The notes under the pieces are model-generated. The model was not told where the DNA came from and searched no databases. It saw nothing but the letters and a program-made list of their open reading frames with translations. The position numbers and the translations under genes were made by a program. A stretch of 64,000 nt of DNA, taken from contig JBIIYJ010000001.1 in assembly GCA_044346855.1 (NCBI GenBank), positions 20,310 to 84,309 on the forward strand. The letters are read 5' to 3'. This document shows, piece by piece, positions 16,069-24,945 of this stretch; within the stretch, counting starts at the first letter, position 1, and each line of letters starts with the position of its first letter. This stretch comes from CAIKKV01 sp044346855. Its GTDB lineage: Bacteria; Verrucomicrobiota; Kiritimatiellia; CAIKKV01.

Positions 16069-16611
16069 ATGAAACGCCGATTAACCTGCTTCATTTTTGT
16101 CGCGCTCCTGCTCCTCGCCGCGAGCCACGCCTTCGCCCAGGGGGCGCCTGCCGCAGAGGAGGCGATACGCGAAGAACTCAGCCACGACGAGTTTAATGCC
16201 CATTTATTTCCCACGCTGCTGACCATTGTGTTTTCGAGCGGCCTGTATGGCGTGATCATCTGGGCCGGCATCTTTCTCTGGGGCATTCTCGCGATTCCCC
16301 TGGGAATCCTGTCCATCGTGCAGGCCGCCAAAAGCCGGACAAACCAGTGGCCTTTCGCCACGAAGCTTCTCGCGGGCGGTGGTGTCTGGGCTTTCATCCT
16401 GGGGCTGACCGGTTTTGCGCAAGGGGCCTACTACGGTCTTTACAACATGGCCAACGTGGTCGCCGGAACAGCGGCGCAGGCGACCCTTTTCGTAAACCTC
16501 GCGCACGCCCATTACACCCTCATTGGCGCTCTCCTGGTTTGCCAGATCAACCTGTTCTTTTTCCTGGTTTCGCTCGCGATCCTTCACGTCAGAAACCGGA
16601 ATCTACCTTGA
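16069..16611 (+). CDS. Hypothetical membrane protein with signal peptide
   Basis: The N-terminus is a clear signal peptide (basic start, then FIFVALLLLAASHAFA, cleavage near AFAQ). The mature part has about four membrane segments, including LFPTLLTIVFSSGLYGVIIWAGIFLWGIL, LAGGGVWAFILGLTGFAQ and IGALLVCQINLFFFLVSLAIL. The layout of a signal peptide plus four helices recalls MotA/TolQ/ExbB-like or small channel proteins, but no family motif is convincing. AAGGAG precedes the ATG. Neighbours give no hint of function. Confidence 0.6.
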   Translation: MKRRLTCFIFVALLLLAASHAFAQGAPAAEEAIREELSHDEFNAHLFPTLLTIVFSSGLYGVIIWAGIFLWGILAIPLGILSIVQAAKSRTNQWPFATKLLAGGGVWAFILGLTGFAQGAYYGLYNMANVVAGTAAQATLFVNLAHAHYTLIGALLVCQINLFFFLVSLAILHVRNRNLP

Positions 16612-16668
16612 CCGATTGAACTCACGCTTTAATCAATGCCGTAAACCTTCACACACCCGGAAGACACC

Positions 16669-17955
16669 ATGACCTTGCAGGCCGGTTTTCATGAAGCGGA
16701 TATCAGTCCCCGGTCCTTTCCGGCCCGGACCTACTGGTCGTCCGCCGACGCCCTTCTCGATCCCCTCTTCGCGCATGCGGCCGTATTCCGTGACGACGCG
16801 ACCGTGATCGCCTTCCTTTCCCTCGACGTCGTCATCGTCGAGCGCGAGTATGTGGAGCGGATCCGCGAGCGGGTGAGCCGGGCGTGCCCGATTCCCGCCG
16901 ACTGCCTCATGGTGTGCGCGACCCACAACCACGCCTGCCCCGCCGTCGTGGACCGGCCCTGGTCGAAAAAGGACGAAGCCTATCTTGCCGACATGGTCGA
17001 GCGGGGCGCGGAGGCCGTCATCGCGGCCTACCGGGGGCTGGTGCCAGTCGAAATCGGGACAGGAACCTGTTTCGAAAGCCGGGTGTCCTTCAACCGCCGC
17101 TTCCTCCTGAAGAACGGCTCGGTGATTTCGCAGCCCTCGCGCGCGATCGTGGACCGCGATGTCCTCGCGGGGGAAGGGATCGTGGACCCCGAGGTCGGCG
17201 TGCTATGCGTCCGGGACGGAAGCCGGAACATCATCGGCCTGCTGGTCAACTTCGCCTGCCATGCCGTGCACCTGATGGGAAGCCTTTCCGCCGGCTTTCC
17301 GGGCGTGCTGTGCGACCGGCTCAAGGAGGCGTATGGCCGCGATGTCGTCTGCGTCTTTCTCAACGGCGCGTGCGGGAACGTGATCCACAAGAACTACGCC
17401 GATCCCGGCCATGAAGACACCAAGGAGAAAATCGGGTCCGTCCTGGCCGACGACGTCAAGCGGATCGTGCAAACCCTCTCCTATTCCGGGCGCGAAACGC
17501 TCGCGGCCGCATCCTGCCGCGTGGCCATCCGTTACCGGGAGATCGACGGCCTTGAGCGCAACCTGCACAACCTGGCCCCGTTCAACGTCTTCCCCGGCCT
17601 GATCCAAAACGGCTGGTATGCGTGGTCGCTGGCGAAACTGAAGGAACTTCACGCCGGGAGCGCCCACGAGGAGGCCGAGCTCCAGGCGCTCAAGATAGGG
17701 CGGACGGTTTTCGGCGCCGTGCCGGCCGAGTATTTCTCCCAGCACGCCCTGCGGATCAAGGAGCAAAGCGCGGCGGCGGAGACCTTCGTGGTTTCGCTGG
17801 CCAACGGGTGGCTGGGCTACATTCCCCACAAGGAAGCCTTCGACCGGATCGGCGGCCACGAAAGCACCTGGTGCCTGTCGAGCCGGATGGAGCCCGAAGC
17901 GGGCGACCGCCTGGCGGACGCCCTGCTCGACCTCATCAAAGGCATCCCGGCATAG
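16669..17955 (+). CDS. Neutral/alkaline ceramidase-like protein
   Basis: The 428-residue product opens MTLQAGFHEADISPRSFPARTYW and has SLDVVIVEREY and CATHNHACPAVV. In neutral ceramidases the THNH region holds a zinc-binding histidine; the second is in NFACHAVHLMGS. FLNGACGNVIH matches the family glycine-rich stretch. Neutral ceramidases hydrolyse ceramide to sphingosine and a fatty acid, but many bacterial members of this fold are uncharacterised and lie in carbohydrate clusters. This one lacks a signal peptide and the C-terminal immunoglobulin-like domain, so its true substrate is uncertain. Confidence 0.7.
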   Translation: MTLQAGFHEADISPRSFPARTYWSSADALLDPLFAHAAVFRDDATVIAFLSLDVVIVEREYVERIRERVSRACPIPADCLMVCATHNHACPAVVDRPWSKKDEAYLADMVERGAEAVIAAYRGLVPVEIGTGTCFESRVSFNRRFLLKNGSVISQPSRAIVDRDVLAGEGIVDPEVGVLCVRDGSRNIIGLLVNFACHAVHLMGSLSAGFPGVLCDRLKEAYGRDVVCVFLNGACGNVIHKNYADPGHEDTKEKIGSVLADDVKRIVQTLSYSGRETLAAASCRVAIRYREIDGLERNLHNLAPFNVFPGLIQNGWYAWSLAKLKELHAGSAHEEAELQALKIGRTVFGAVPAEYFSQHALRIKEQSAAAETFVVSLANGWLGYIPHKEAFDRIGGHESTWCLSSRMEPEAGDRLADALLDLIKGIPA

Positions 17956-18008
17956 GCCTCGCCCTCCGTTTCACGTTATCTTTCACCCCTTTTTTGCCTG
18001 TTTTTTGC

Positions 18009-18037
18009 TTGCCGCAATGGCTTGCTCCCCTTACATT
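18009..18037 (+). promoter_or_regulatory. Possible promoter of the acyl-CoA dehydrogenase run
   Basis: TTGCCG and TACATT, each four of six to consensus, are 17 bases apart. The expected start near 18044 gives a leader of about 37 bases with GGAG before the ATG at 18081. Confidence 0.4.
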
Positions 18038-18080
18038 TAAACCCATTTGCGTGCAACGGCCGACCCAACCGGAGAATGAC

Positions 18081-19235
18081 ATGGACTATCAGCTCACCGA
18101 ACTTCAGACGAACATCCGGGACATCTGCGCCCAGATCGGCGAGGAAAAGATCAAGCCGGTTCGCGAGCACTTCGACGAGACCGGCGAATTCCCCAAGGAG
18201 ATCATGCAGGTCTTCGCGGAAACCGGTCTCTTCGGCCTGTTCATCGAGGAAAAATACGGCGGCATGGGCGGCGGCGTGATGGATCTGGCCATCGCCACCG
18301 AAACGCTTTCCAAGACCTGCAGCGGCATCGCCCTGGGCCTTGCCGCCACGGCGCTGGGCACCTTCCCCATCATCCTCTTCGGCACCGAGGAGCAGAAGCA
18401 GAAGTACCTGACCAAGATCGCGGGCGGCACGATCGCGGCCTTCGCCCTGACCGAGCCCGAGGCGGGCAGCGACGCCGCGGCCATGAAGACGACCGCCCGC
18501 AAGGACGGCGAGTACTACATTCTCAACGGCACGAAGCAGTGGATCACCAACGGCGGCGAGGCGGAGGTCTACACCGTCATCGCCATGACCAACAAGGAAA
18601 AGGGGCCCCGCGGCGCCTCGGCCTTCATCGTTGAAAAGGGCACGCCCGGCTTCGAGTTCGGCAAGAAGGAAAACAAGATGGGCATCCGGGCCTCGGCGAC
18701 CCGCGAGCTGATCTTCCAGGACTGCCGCATCCACCAGTCCCAGCTCCTGGCCCGCGAGGGCATGGGCTTCATCGTGGCCATGAAGACGCTCGACCAGTCC
18801 CGCCCCGGCGTGGCGGCGCAGGCCCTCGGCATCGCGGCCGGCGCGCTGGACGTGGCGGTGGCCTACAGCAAGCAGCGCCGGCAGTTCGGCAAGCCCATCG
18901 GCTCGTTCCAGGGCGTCTCGTTCATGCTGGCCGACATGGCCACGCAGACCGAGGCGGCCCGCGCCCTCGTCTACGCCGTCGCCCGCACGGTCGACAGCGG
19001 GGCCAAGGACATCAGCAAGGTGTCGGCCATGTGCAAGCTCTTCGCCTCCGACACGGCCATGAAGGTGACCACGGACGCGGTCCAGGTGCTCGGCGGCTAC
19101 GGCTACATGAAGGAGTACCCGGTCGAGAAGATGATGCGCGACGCCAAGATCACCCAGATCTACGAGGGCACGAACCAGATCCAGCGCGACGTGATCGGCA
19201 ACGCCCTGGCCAAGGAATCCGGACGGGGAGCCTGA
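18081..19235 (+). CDS. Acyl-CoA dehydrogenase
   Basis: This FAD enzyme introduces a 2,3-double bond into acyl-CoA. All three domains are present: an N-terminal helical domain, then the beta domain with AFALTEPEAGSDAAAMKTTA and GTKQWITNG, then the C-terminal helical domain with SKQRRQFGKPIGSFQ. The catalytic glutamate is expected in QIYEGTNQIQ near the C-terminus, and DAVQVLGGYGYMKEYPVEKMMRD is the second signature. Length 384 residues is typical of short- or branched-chain members. The chain-length preference cannot be told. No other beta-oxidation genes or electron-transfer flavoprotein genes are here. proC follows after one base. Confidence 0.93.
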   Translation: MDYQLTELQTNIRDICAQIGEEKIKPVREHFDETGEFPKEIMQVFAETGLFGLFIEEKYGGMGGGVMDLAIATETLSKTCSGIALGLAATALGTFPIILFGTEEQKQKYLTKIAGGTIAAFALTEPEAGSDAAAMKTTARKDGEYYILNGTKQWITNGGEAEVYTVIAMTNKEKGPRGASAFIVEKGTPGFEFGKKENKMGIRASATRELIFQDCRIHQSQLLAREGMGFIVAMKTLDQSRPGVAAQALGIAAGALDVAVAYSKQRRQFGKPIGSFQGVSFMLADMATQTEAARALVYAVARTVDSGAKDISKVSAMCKLFASDTAMKVTTDAVQVLGGYGYMKEYPVEKMMRDAKITQIYEGTNQIQRDVIGNALAKESGRGA

Positions 19236-19236
19236 C

Positions 19237-20040
19237 ATGAACGTGGCCTTCATCGGCGCGGGTAAAATGGCGGAGGCCATCCTCCGCTCGCTGCTCGGAA
19301 CGGAGATCGTGGCGCCCTTCGAGGTCATGGCCAGCGACGCGGACGCCTCGCGCCCCGCGGCCCTGGCGGCCGAGCTCAAGATCCAGGCCGCGCCCTCCAA
19401 CGTCGCCGCCGCCGACTGGGCGGACGTCGTCTTCCTGTGCGTCAAGCCGCAGCAGCTGGAGGACGTGCTGCGCGAGCTGGCCGGCACGATCACCGACCGG
19501 CACCTCGTCATCTCCATCGCGGCCGGCAAGAAGCTGGCAACCATCGAGGCGCGCCTGCGCCTGGCGCGGGTCATCCGCGTGATGCCCAACGTCTGCTGCC
19601 TGGTCGGGGAAGGCATGAACGTCTTCACCCTCGGGGCCAAGGCCACCGAGGAAGACGCCGATACGGCGATGCGGCTGCTGGGTTCCTGCGGCGCGGCGCA
19701 CACGCTGCCCGAGGCGCAGTTCGACGCCGTCACGGCCCTGAGCGGATCCGGGCCCGCGTTCTTCGCCCGCTTCCTGATCCACCTGGTCGAGGGGGCGAAG
19801 GCGGAGGGGCTGTCGGCGGACGACGCCGAAGCGCTGGCCGTGCAGACGATGGCCGGCACGGCCGCCCTGCTCCGGAACACGACCCTCACCCCGGAGCAGC
19901 TGATCGCGAACGTCACCTCCGCCAAGGGCACCACGGCCGAAGGGCTGGCGGTGCTGGACCAGTCCGATTTCGCGGCGGTCATCCGCGCCACGGTGGCCGC
20001 GGCGGCCCGCCGCAGCCGCGAACTCAGCCAGCCGTCCTGA
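19237..20040 (+). CDS. proC: Pyrroline-5-carboxylate reductase ProC
   Basis: ProC catalyses the last step of proline synthesis, NAD(P)H-dependent reduction of pyrroline-5-carboxylate. The Rossmann motif FIGAGKMAEAI is at residues 5-15. VKPQQLEDVLREL and RVMPNVCCLVGEGM match the family, and the C-terminal signature is ALSGSGPAFFARFLIHLVEGAKAEG. Length 267 residues is normal. It lies one base after the dehydrogenase stop and eight bases before top6B, so it is part of the same run. Confidence 0.93.
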   Translation: MNVAFIGAGKMAEAILRSLLGTEIVAPFEVMASDADASRPAALAAELKIQAAPSNVAAADWADVVFLCVKPQQLEDVLRELAGTITDRHLVISIAAGKKLATIEARLRLARVIRVMPNVCCLVGEGMNVFTLGAKATEEDADTAMRLLGSCGAAHTLPEAQFDAVTALSGSGPAFFARFLIHLVEGAKAEGLSADDAEALAVQTMAGTAALLRNTTLTPEQLIANVTSAKGTTAEGLAVLDQSDFAAVIRATVAAAARRSRELSQPS

Positions 20041-20047
20041 TCCCCCC

Positions 20048-21721
20048 ATGAAAAAACGAGCGCCTTCCACGGAAACCGCGGTCACCATGGCCGCCCGGCA
20101 GCGCGACATCGCCGTCTCCGAGTTCTTCCTGAAGAACCGGCACCTGCTGGGGTTCGACAATCCCCGCCGCGCGCTGCTGACCACGGTCAAGGAGGCGGTC
20201 GACAACGGGCTGGACGCCTGCGAGGAGGCCGGCATCCTGCCCGAGATGGCGGTGGACATCGCCGAGCTGGCCGAGAACCGGTTCCGCGTGTCGGTGACGG
20301 ACAACGGCCCCGGCATCGTGCGGGCCCAGATCCCGCGCATCTTCGCCAAGCTCCTCTACGGCTCCAAGTTCCACCGCCTGCGCATGTCCCGGGGCCAGCA
20401 GGGCATCGGCATCAGCGCGGCCGGCATGTACGGCCAGCTGACGACGGGGAGCGCCACCCGCATCGACTCCCGCGTGGAGGGCAAGGCCGCCCACCACCTC
20501 GAGGTGCAGATCGACACCCGCAAGAACACGCCCGCCATCCTGAAGGACCACGAAACCCCCTGGCACCCGGCGTTCCCCGGGGAGGACGGCGCCCCCGTCG
20601 AAAGCCGCCACGGCACCTGCGTCTCGATCGACATGGAAGCGTCCTACGTCCGCGGCCGGCTCTCGGTGGACGAATACCTGAAGCAGTGCGCCATCGTCAA
20701 CCCCCACCTCCGCCTCCACTTCCGCGTCACGCTGCTGCCGAAGGAAGGGGCGGCGCCCGTCGCGGCCGCGCCCGCGGACCCCGCGGGGGGCTGGACCACC
20801 TACGCCCGCGCCACGGAGCTGCTGCCGAAGGCCCCGCTCGAGATCAAGCCGCACCCGCACGGCGTCGAGCTCGGCATGCTGATGCAGATGCTCAAGGCCT
20901 CCACGGCCCGCTCCGTGAAGTCCGCCCTGGCGGCCGATTTCTCGCGCGTCAGCCCCTCGAACGCCGACGCCATCTGCCGGCAGGCTGGGCTGGATCCGCT
21001 GGCGAAGCCAAGCCAGATCGCGCACCACGAGAGCGAGGCGCTCTTCAAGGCCCTCAACGCGGCCCGGCTGATGCGGCCGCAGGTCGACTGCCTCTCCCCC
21101 ATCGGGGAGGAGCTGATGGTGGCGGGGCTGCGCAAGGAGGTGCCGGACGCCTTCTACGCGGCCGTGAGCCGCCCCCCCGCCGTCTACCGCGGCAACCCCT
21201 TCCAGATCGAGGCGGCCCTGGCCTATCTCGAAAAAGGGGACGTGGGCGGGGACGGCGGCTCCGACGAGCCCGTGCAGGTGCTGCGCTTCGCGAACCGGGT
21301 GCCCCTGCTCCACATGGCCGGCGGCTGCGCCATGACGAAGGCGGCGCTGGCGGTGAACTGGAAGGCCTACGGCCTGGCCCAGCCCAAGGGGTCGCTGCCG
21401 GTCGGCCCGGTCGTGCTGCTGATCCACATGGCCAGCGTCTGGGTCCCCTTCACCAGCGAAAGCAAGGACGCGGTGGCCCACTATCCCGAGATCATCCGCG
21501 AGATGACCTTTGCGCTCCAGGAGCTGGGGCGACTGCTGTCGGTCCACCTGGGCCGGCGCCACCGGGAGGACGAGGCGGCCCGCAAGCAGCGGTACATCGA
21601 GCTTTACCTGCCCCACCTGGCGCTCGGCTTGCGCCAGATCCTGGGGCTGACCGAAACCGAGGAGACGGCGCTGCGCGACCGCCTCCGCGACATGCTTGAA
21701 CGCGCCCGCGCCGAGACCTGA
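20048..21721 (+). CDS. top6B: DNA topoisomerase VI subunit B
   Basis: This is the ATPase and transducer subunit of type IIB topoisomerase, which relaxes and decatenates DNA with subunit A. GHKL motifs are clear: the N-box EAVDNGLDACEEAG, G1 in VTDNGPGIV, and G2 in RGQQGIGISAAGMYG. The middle helix-two-turn-helix region and the transducer fold with the QVLRFANRVPLL segment follow. Length 557 residues fits the archaeal form. Topo VI is mainly archaeal and plant, with scattered bacterial cases. Both subunits are intact and adjacent, so the enzyme is probably functional. Confidence 0.93.
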   Translation: MKKRAPSTETAVTMAARQRDIAVSEFFLKNRHLLGFDNPRRALLTTVKEAVDNGLDACEEAGILPEMAVDIAELAENRFRVSVTDNGPGIVRAQIPRIFAKLLYGSKFHRLRMSRGQQGIGISAAGMYGQLTTGSATRIDSRVEGKAAHHLEVQIDTRKNTPAILKDHETPWHPAFPGEDGAPVESRHGTCVSIDMEASYVRGRLSVDEYLKQCAIVNPHLRLHFRVTLLPKEGAAPVAAAPADPAGGWTTYARATELLPKAPLEIKPHPHGVELGMLMQMLKASTARSVKSALAADFSRVSPSNADAICRQAGLDPLAKPSQIAHHESEALFKALNAARLMRPQVDCLSPIGEELMVAGLRKEVPDAFYAAVSRPPAVYRGNPFQIEAALAYLEKGDVGGDGGSDEPVQVLRFANRVPLLHMAGGCAMTKAALAVNWKAYGLAQPKGSLPVGPVVLLIHMASVWVPFTSESKDAVAHYPEIIREMTFALQELGRLLSVHLGRRHREDEAARKQRYIELYLPHLALGLRQILGLTETEETALRDRLRDMLERARAET

Positions 21722-21735
21722 AACGAGGAACGCCC

Positions 21736-22866
21736 ATGGCCGCCCGCCGCCCCAAGCCCAAGCCCACGCCCTCCACCCGCGAGGAGGCCTCGGTCCGCAT
21801 CCGCGAGATCGGGGACGAGATCCGGCAGGACATCAAAAAGCGGAAAAAGCCCGAAATGGCTTTTCCGGTCCGATCGCTCGCCAACGTGCGCTACGACCCG
21901 AAAACGGGCTTTTTCGAGATGCTGGGCAAGACCGCGGTGCGCACCCTGAGCACCAACACGGTCAAGACCTTCGCCCAGTCGGTCCGGCTCCTGGCCACGA
22001 CCAAGGCTGACCTGCTGGACAAGAATGACATCGCCGGCAAGCGCGAGGTTTACTACAACAGCAAGAGCTGGGGGGAGTGCCGGTTCGACGAGCAGCCCGA
22101 GAGCGACGCCCTGCTCGACGACATCGAGGCCATGCTGGGCGTGAACCGGGAGCTGCTGGGCTACATCCCCGAGGAGCGCGGGGGCGACGTGACGGGGCCG
22201 CTGGTCGTGATCGACCAGGACCCGGTGCGGGGCACGCCGATCCGGATCGACTGCGCCCGCCTGGGGTCGGGCGCCTGGAGCATCCCGTCCCGCGTGGAGC
22301 ATCTCAAATTCGAAAGCAAGGCCGCCTTCATCCTGGTGATCGAGACGGCGTCCCTGTTCCAGCGCCTGGTCCACCACCGCTATTACGAAAAGGCCAAGTG
22401 CATTTTGATCTCGATGAGCGGCGTGCCCACCCGCGCCTGCCGCCGGTTCATCCGCCGGCTGGCGGACGACCGGAAGCTGCCGGTCCTGGTCTTTACCGAC
22501 GGGGACCCCTACGGCTACTGCAACATTTACCGGACCCTGAAGGTGGGCTCGGGGCAGGCGGCGCACATCAACAGCTTCTTCTGCGTGCCCCAGGCGCACT
22601 ACCTGGGCGTGACGCCGTGGGACATCAAGGAATTCCACCTGGAGGACGCCACCCATCCGCTGGAGGAGGTGGACATCAAGCGGGCCAAGGACGCGCTGAA
22701 GAACGACCCGTTCATCCGCCACCACAAGGAATGGCAGGACGCGCTGAACCTGATGATCAAGATGGGGGTCCGCATCGAGCAGCAGGCCTTTGCCAAGCAC
22801 GGGCTGAACTACGTGCTTGAGGAATACCTGCCGCGGAAGCTCAAGAAAGGCGTCTACCTGCCATGA
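21736..22866 (+). CDS. top6A: DNA topoisomerase VI subunit A (Spo11-like)
   Basis: This is the DNA-cleaving subunit of topoisomerase VI. The winged-helix catalytic domain carries the tyrosine pair Y106/Y107 in KREVYYNSKSWGE; in relatives the second tyrosine makes the covalent 5'-phosphotyrosine link. The TOPRIM domain shows VLVFTDGDPYGYCNIYRTLKVG, the D-x-D metal motif. Length 376 residues is normal. It begins 14 bases after top6B; its stop overlaps the mutT start as ATGA. The basic N-terminal extension (ARRPKPKPTPS) is slightly unusual. Confidence 0.94.
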   Translation: MAARRPKPKPTPSTREEASVRIREIGDEIRQDIKKRKKPEMAFPVRSLANVRYDPKTGFFEMLGKTAVRTLSTNTVKTFAQSVRLLATTKADLLDKNDIAGKREVYYNSKSWGECRFDEQPESDALLDDIEAMLGVNRELLGYIPEERGGDVTGPLVVIDQDPVRGTPIRIDCARLGSGAWSIPSRVEHLKFESKAAFILVIETASLFQRLVHHRYYEKAKCILISMSGVPTRACRRFIRRLADDRKLPVLVFTDGDPYGYCNIYRTLKVGSGQAAHINSFFCVPQAHYLGVTPWDIKEFHLEDATHPLEEVDIKRAKDALKNDPFIRHHKEWQDALNLMIKMGVRIEQQAFAKHGLNYVLEEYLPRKLKKGVYLP

Positions 22867-23267
22867 CCCGGCGGCTTCGCGTGGCCTGCGCCGTGATGGC
22901 CGAAAACGGGCGCCTTTTCGCCGCCCGCCGGGGACCTGGGGGGCGCAACGGCGGGCTTTGGGAGCTGCCTGGCGGGAAGCTGGAGCCGGGCGAAACGCCC
23001 TCCGCCTGCCTGGAGCGCGAATTGAAGGAAGAGCTGGGAGTGGACGTCCGGGCCGACGGGGAGTGGGACGCGGTCCGCCACGACGAACCGGGGTTCAGCC
23101 TGGAGCTGATCCCGGTGCTGTGCAGCCGGGTGAAAGGCGAGCCGACCGCCGGCGAACATGCCGAAAGCGGCTGGTTCGATCCGGCCGGGCTGAAAGCGCT
23201 GGAATGGTCGCCGGCCGACGTGCCGGTGGTGGAGCGATGGCTTAAGGAGCAGGCGCGGCCGCTATAG
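22863..23267 (+). CDS. mutT: NUDIX hydrolase, MutT-like (8-oxo-dGTP diphosphatase)
   Basis: This 134-residue NUDIX protein has an intact box, from GGKLEPGE to ELKEELGV near residues 38-60. The start, RLRVACAVMAENGRLFAARRG, and the WELPGG segment match MutT/CTP-pyrophosphohydrolase proteins that destroy oxidised dGTP. It overlaps the top6A stop as ATGA, so it is translated with topoisomerase VI, perhaps as a DNA-maintenance unit. Its stop overlaps the converging downstream gene by six bases. Substrate specificity cannot be proved from sequence. Confidence 0.87.
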   Translation: MTRRLRVACAVMAENGRLFAARRGPGGRNGGLWELPGGKLEPGETPSACLERELKEELGVDVRADGEWDAVRHDEPGFSLELIPVLCSRVKGEPTAGEHAESGWFDPAGLKALEWSPADVPVVERWLKEQARPL

Positions 23268-24797
23268 GATTTCGATTTTGACGTCGTCCGTGGCCGTGGC
23301 GGTCACCGTCTCCGTCTCCTCGGCCTTCTTGTAGGTCGGCAGGTAGCGGTAATAGACCTCCAGGCTCAGCGTGGCGAGCGTGGTGGTGTAGACCGCGCCG
23401 CCGTGATCGCCGGTCGGCCAGTAGCCGCAGCCGTCGTCTTCCTTGATCTGGGCGTCAACGAACTGTTTGTTGAAGATGCCGTTCCAGGCGTTCCAGGTGG
23501 CCTCGCTGGCCTGGAACTTGGCCTGCGTGACATAGTACCAGCCGTAGACCGTGGCCTTGGTGTTGGTGTTGGCCGGCCAGACGCAGGTCTGTCCTTCCAG
23601 CAAGGTGACGCCCTGCCGGGTTTCAGCATCCTTGGCATGACCCAGCAATTGCAGGCAGAGCGTGCCGACCGCGGTCATGGTCCAGCGCCCGCCGGTGGGG
23701 GTGGGCTTGCCGGGCTCGCCGGAATAGACGAAGCCGGACCCGTTCTGGGCGTAGGCCTGGGTCTTAAGGAACATGATGGAGCGGTTGACCGCGTCCGCCA
23801 GGTTGGTGTGGGTCGAGCCGGCCATCGTGGCGGCCTTCAGGGCCTGGACGTTCCAGCCGGCCACGGAGGTGTCGAAGCGCTTGCCCTTGGCATAGCCGTA
23901 ATCGAAGCCGCCTTCCGGCTGCTGGCCGTCGATGAGGAACGCCACGGATTTCTCCATGGCATCCTTGACCGCCATGATCTTGGTCAGGGCGTAGGCCTCG
24001 GAAATGGCGTAGGTGCAGATGGCGTGGGTGTAGGAGTTCTGGCTGAACTTGCCCTTGGCGTCCTTGGCCTGGTGGGCGATCAGGAAGCGGATGGCCTTCT
24101 CGACGGTCTGGCCGAACTCCTCGGACTGCGGCGTCTCGCCGTGGGCCAGGAAGGTCAGCAGCGCCAGGCCCGACATGGCGATGTGGTCCACGTCGCTGGC
24201 GGTCTTCCAGGAGCCGTCGGCATCCTGTTTCTTTTTCAGCCAGCGCAGGGCGCGCAGCACGGCGTCCTCGCCGCGGCCGGTTCCCTTGTAGGCGCGCATC
24301 GCGCCCTGCCGGGCGGCGGAGGACATGCGGTTTCCGTAGAGGTTCTTGATGATCAGCGGGCTCTTGGTCAGCAGCGGAACGGGCGCAGTCAGGTCCACGG
24401 CGGTTTCGCTCACGATCGGGGCGTCGACGGGCGGCGCCTCGATCGGCACGTCGTTGAAGTTGTTCATGTTGTCGAGGGGTGGCGGTTCGAGCGGCTGGAT
24501 CTCGATCTCCTTCATGAGATCCTTGATGTCCTCCAGCTTGACCGTTTCCGCTTCCATGACGGTGACTTCCACCGCGCGCGACTGCGTGATGGTTTTGCGC
24601 GCCACGAGCGTGAACAGGGCGCCGAGCACGCCGAAGCAGAGGAGCAGCGAGATCGTGGAGGGACCGAAAATCCGGGTGACGGCCATGACGGCCGACTTGT
24701 ACTCGCCCGACTCCTTGGGAGACGACAGGCCGCGCATGATGCGCTTGAAATCGAGGAGATTCGACTCGACGAGGATATTATCCGATTCGGAAGACAT
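23262..24797 (-). CDS. Membrane-anchored prenyltransferase/squalene-oxidase repeat protein
   Basis: The product is 511 residues. A cytoplasmic start is followed by one membrane helix near residues 38-60 (IFGPSTISLLLCFGVLGALFTLV). A proline-rich stretch (EIQPLEPPPLDNMNNF) precedes an alpha/alpha toroid of prenyltransferase/squalene-oxidase repeats: ALRWLKKKQDADGSWKT, AIRFLIAHQAKDAKGKF, SVAFLIDGQQPEGGFDY. The N-terminal anchor and proline stretch recall TonB-like linkers. Proteins of this layout are common in planctomycetes and relatives and have no assigned enzyme activity. The ATG at 24797 has GAAGGG upstream. Confidence 0.8.
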   Translation of the reverse strand: MSSESDNILVESNLLDFKRIMRGLSSPKESGEYKSAVMAVTRIFGPSTISLLLCFGVLGALFTLVARKTITQSRAVEVTVMEAETVKLEDIKDLMKEIEIQPLEPPPLDNMNNFNDVPIEAPPVDAPIVSETAVDLTAPVPLLTKSPLIIKNLYGNRMSSAARQGAMRAYKGTGRGEDAVLRALRWLKKKQDADGSWKTASDVDHIAMSGLALLTFLAHGETPQSEEFGQTVEKAIRFLIAHQAKDAKGKFSQNSYTHAICTYAISEAYALTKIMAVKDAMEKSVAFLIDGQQPEGGFDYGYAKGKRFDTSVAGWNVQALKAATMAGSTHTNLADAVNRSIMFLKTQAYAQNGSGFVYSGEPGKPTPTGGRWTMTAVGTLCLQLLGHAKDAETRQGVTLLEGQTCVWPANTNTKATVYGWYYVTQAKFQASEATWNAWNGIFNKQFVDAQIKEDDGCGYWPTGDHGGAVYTTTLATLSLEVYYRYLPTYKKAEETETVTATATDDVKIEIL

Positions 24798-24945
24798 AAC
24801 CCTTCCCTTCGTGTTGAGAGCAGGCCCGGCGATCGGGCCTCCATCCCATCCTGAACAACATATCAAATACTTCGGGTGTAAGCCATATCTTTTTGGCCAA
24901 TTCGTCATTGAATTCCGACGCGTCCCGCGCCATCATTGTACAAGC

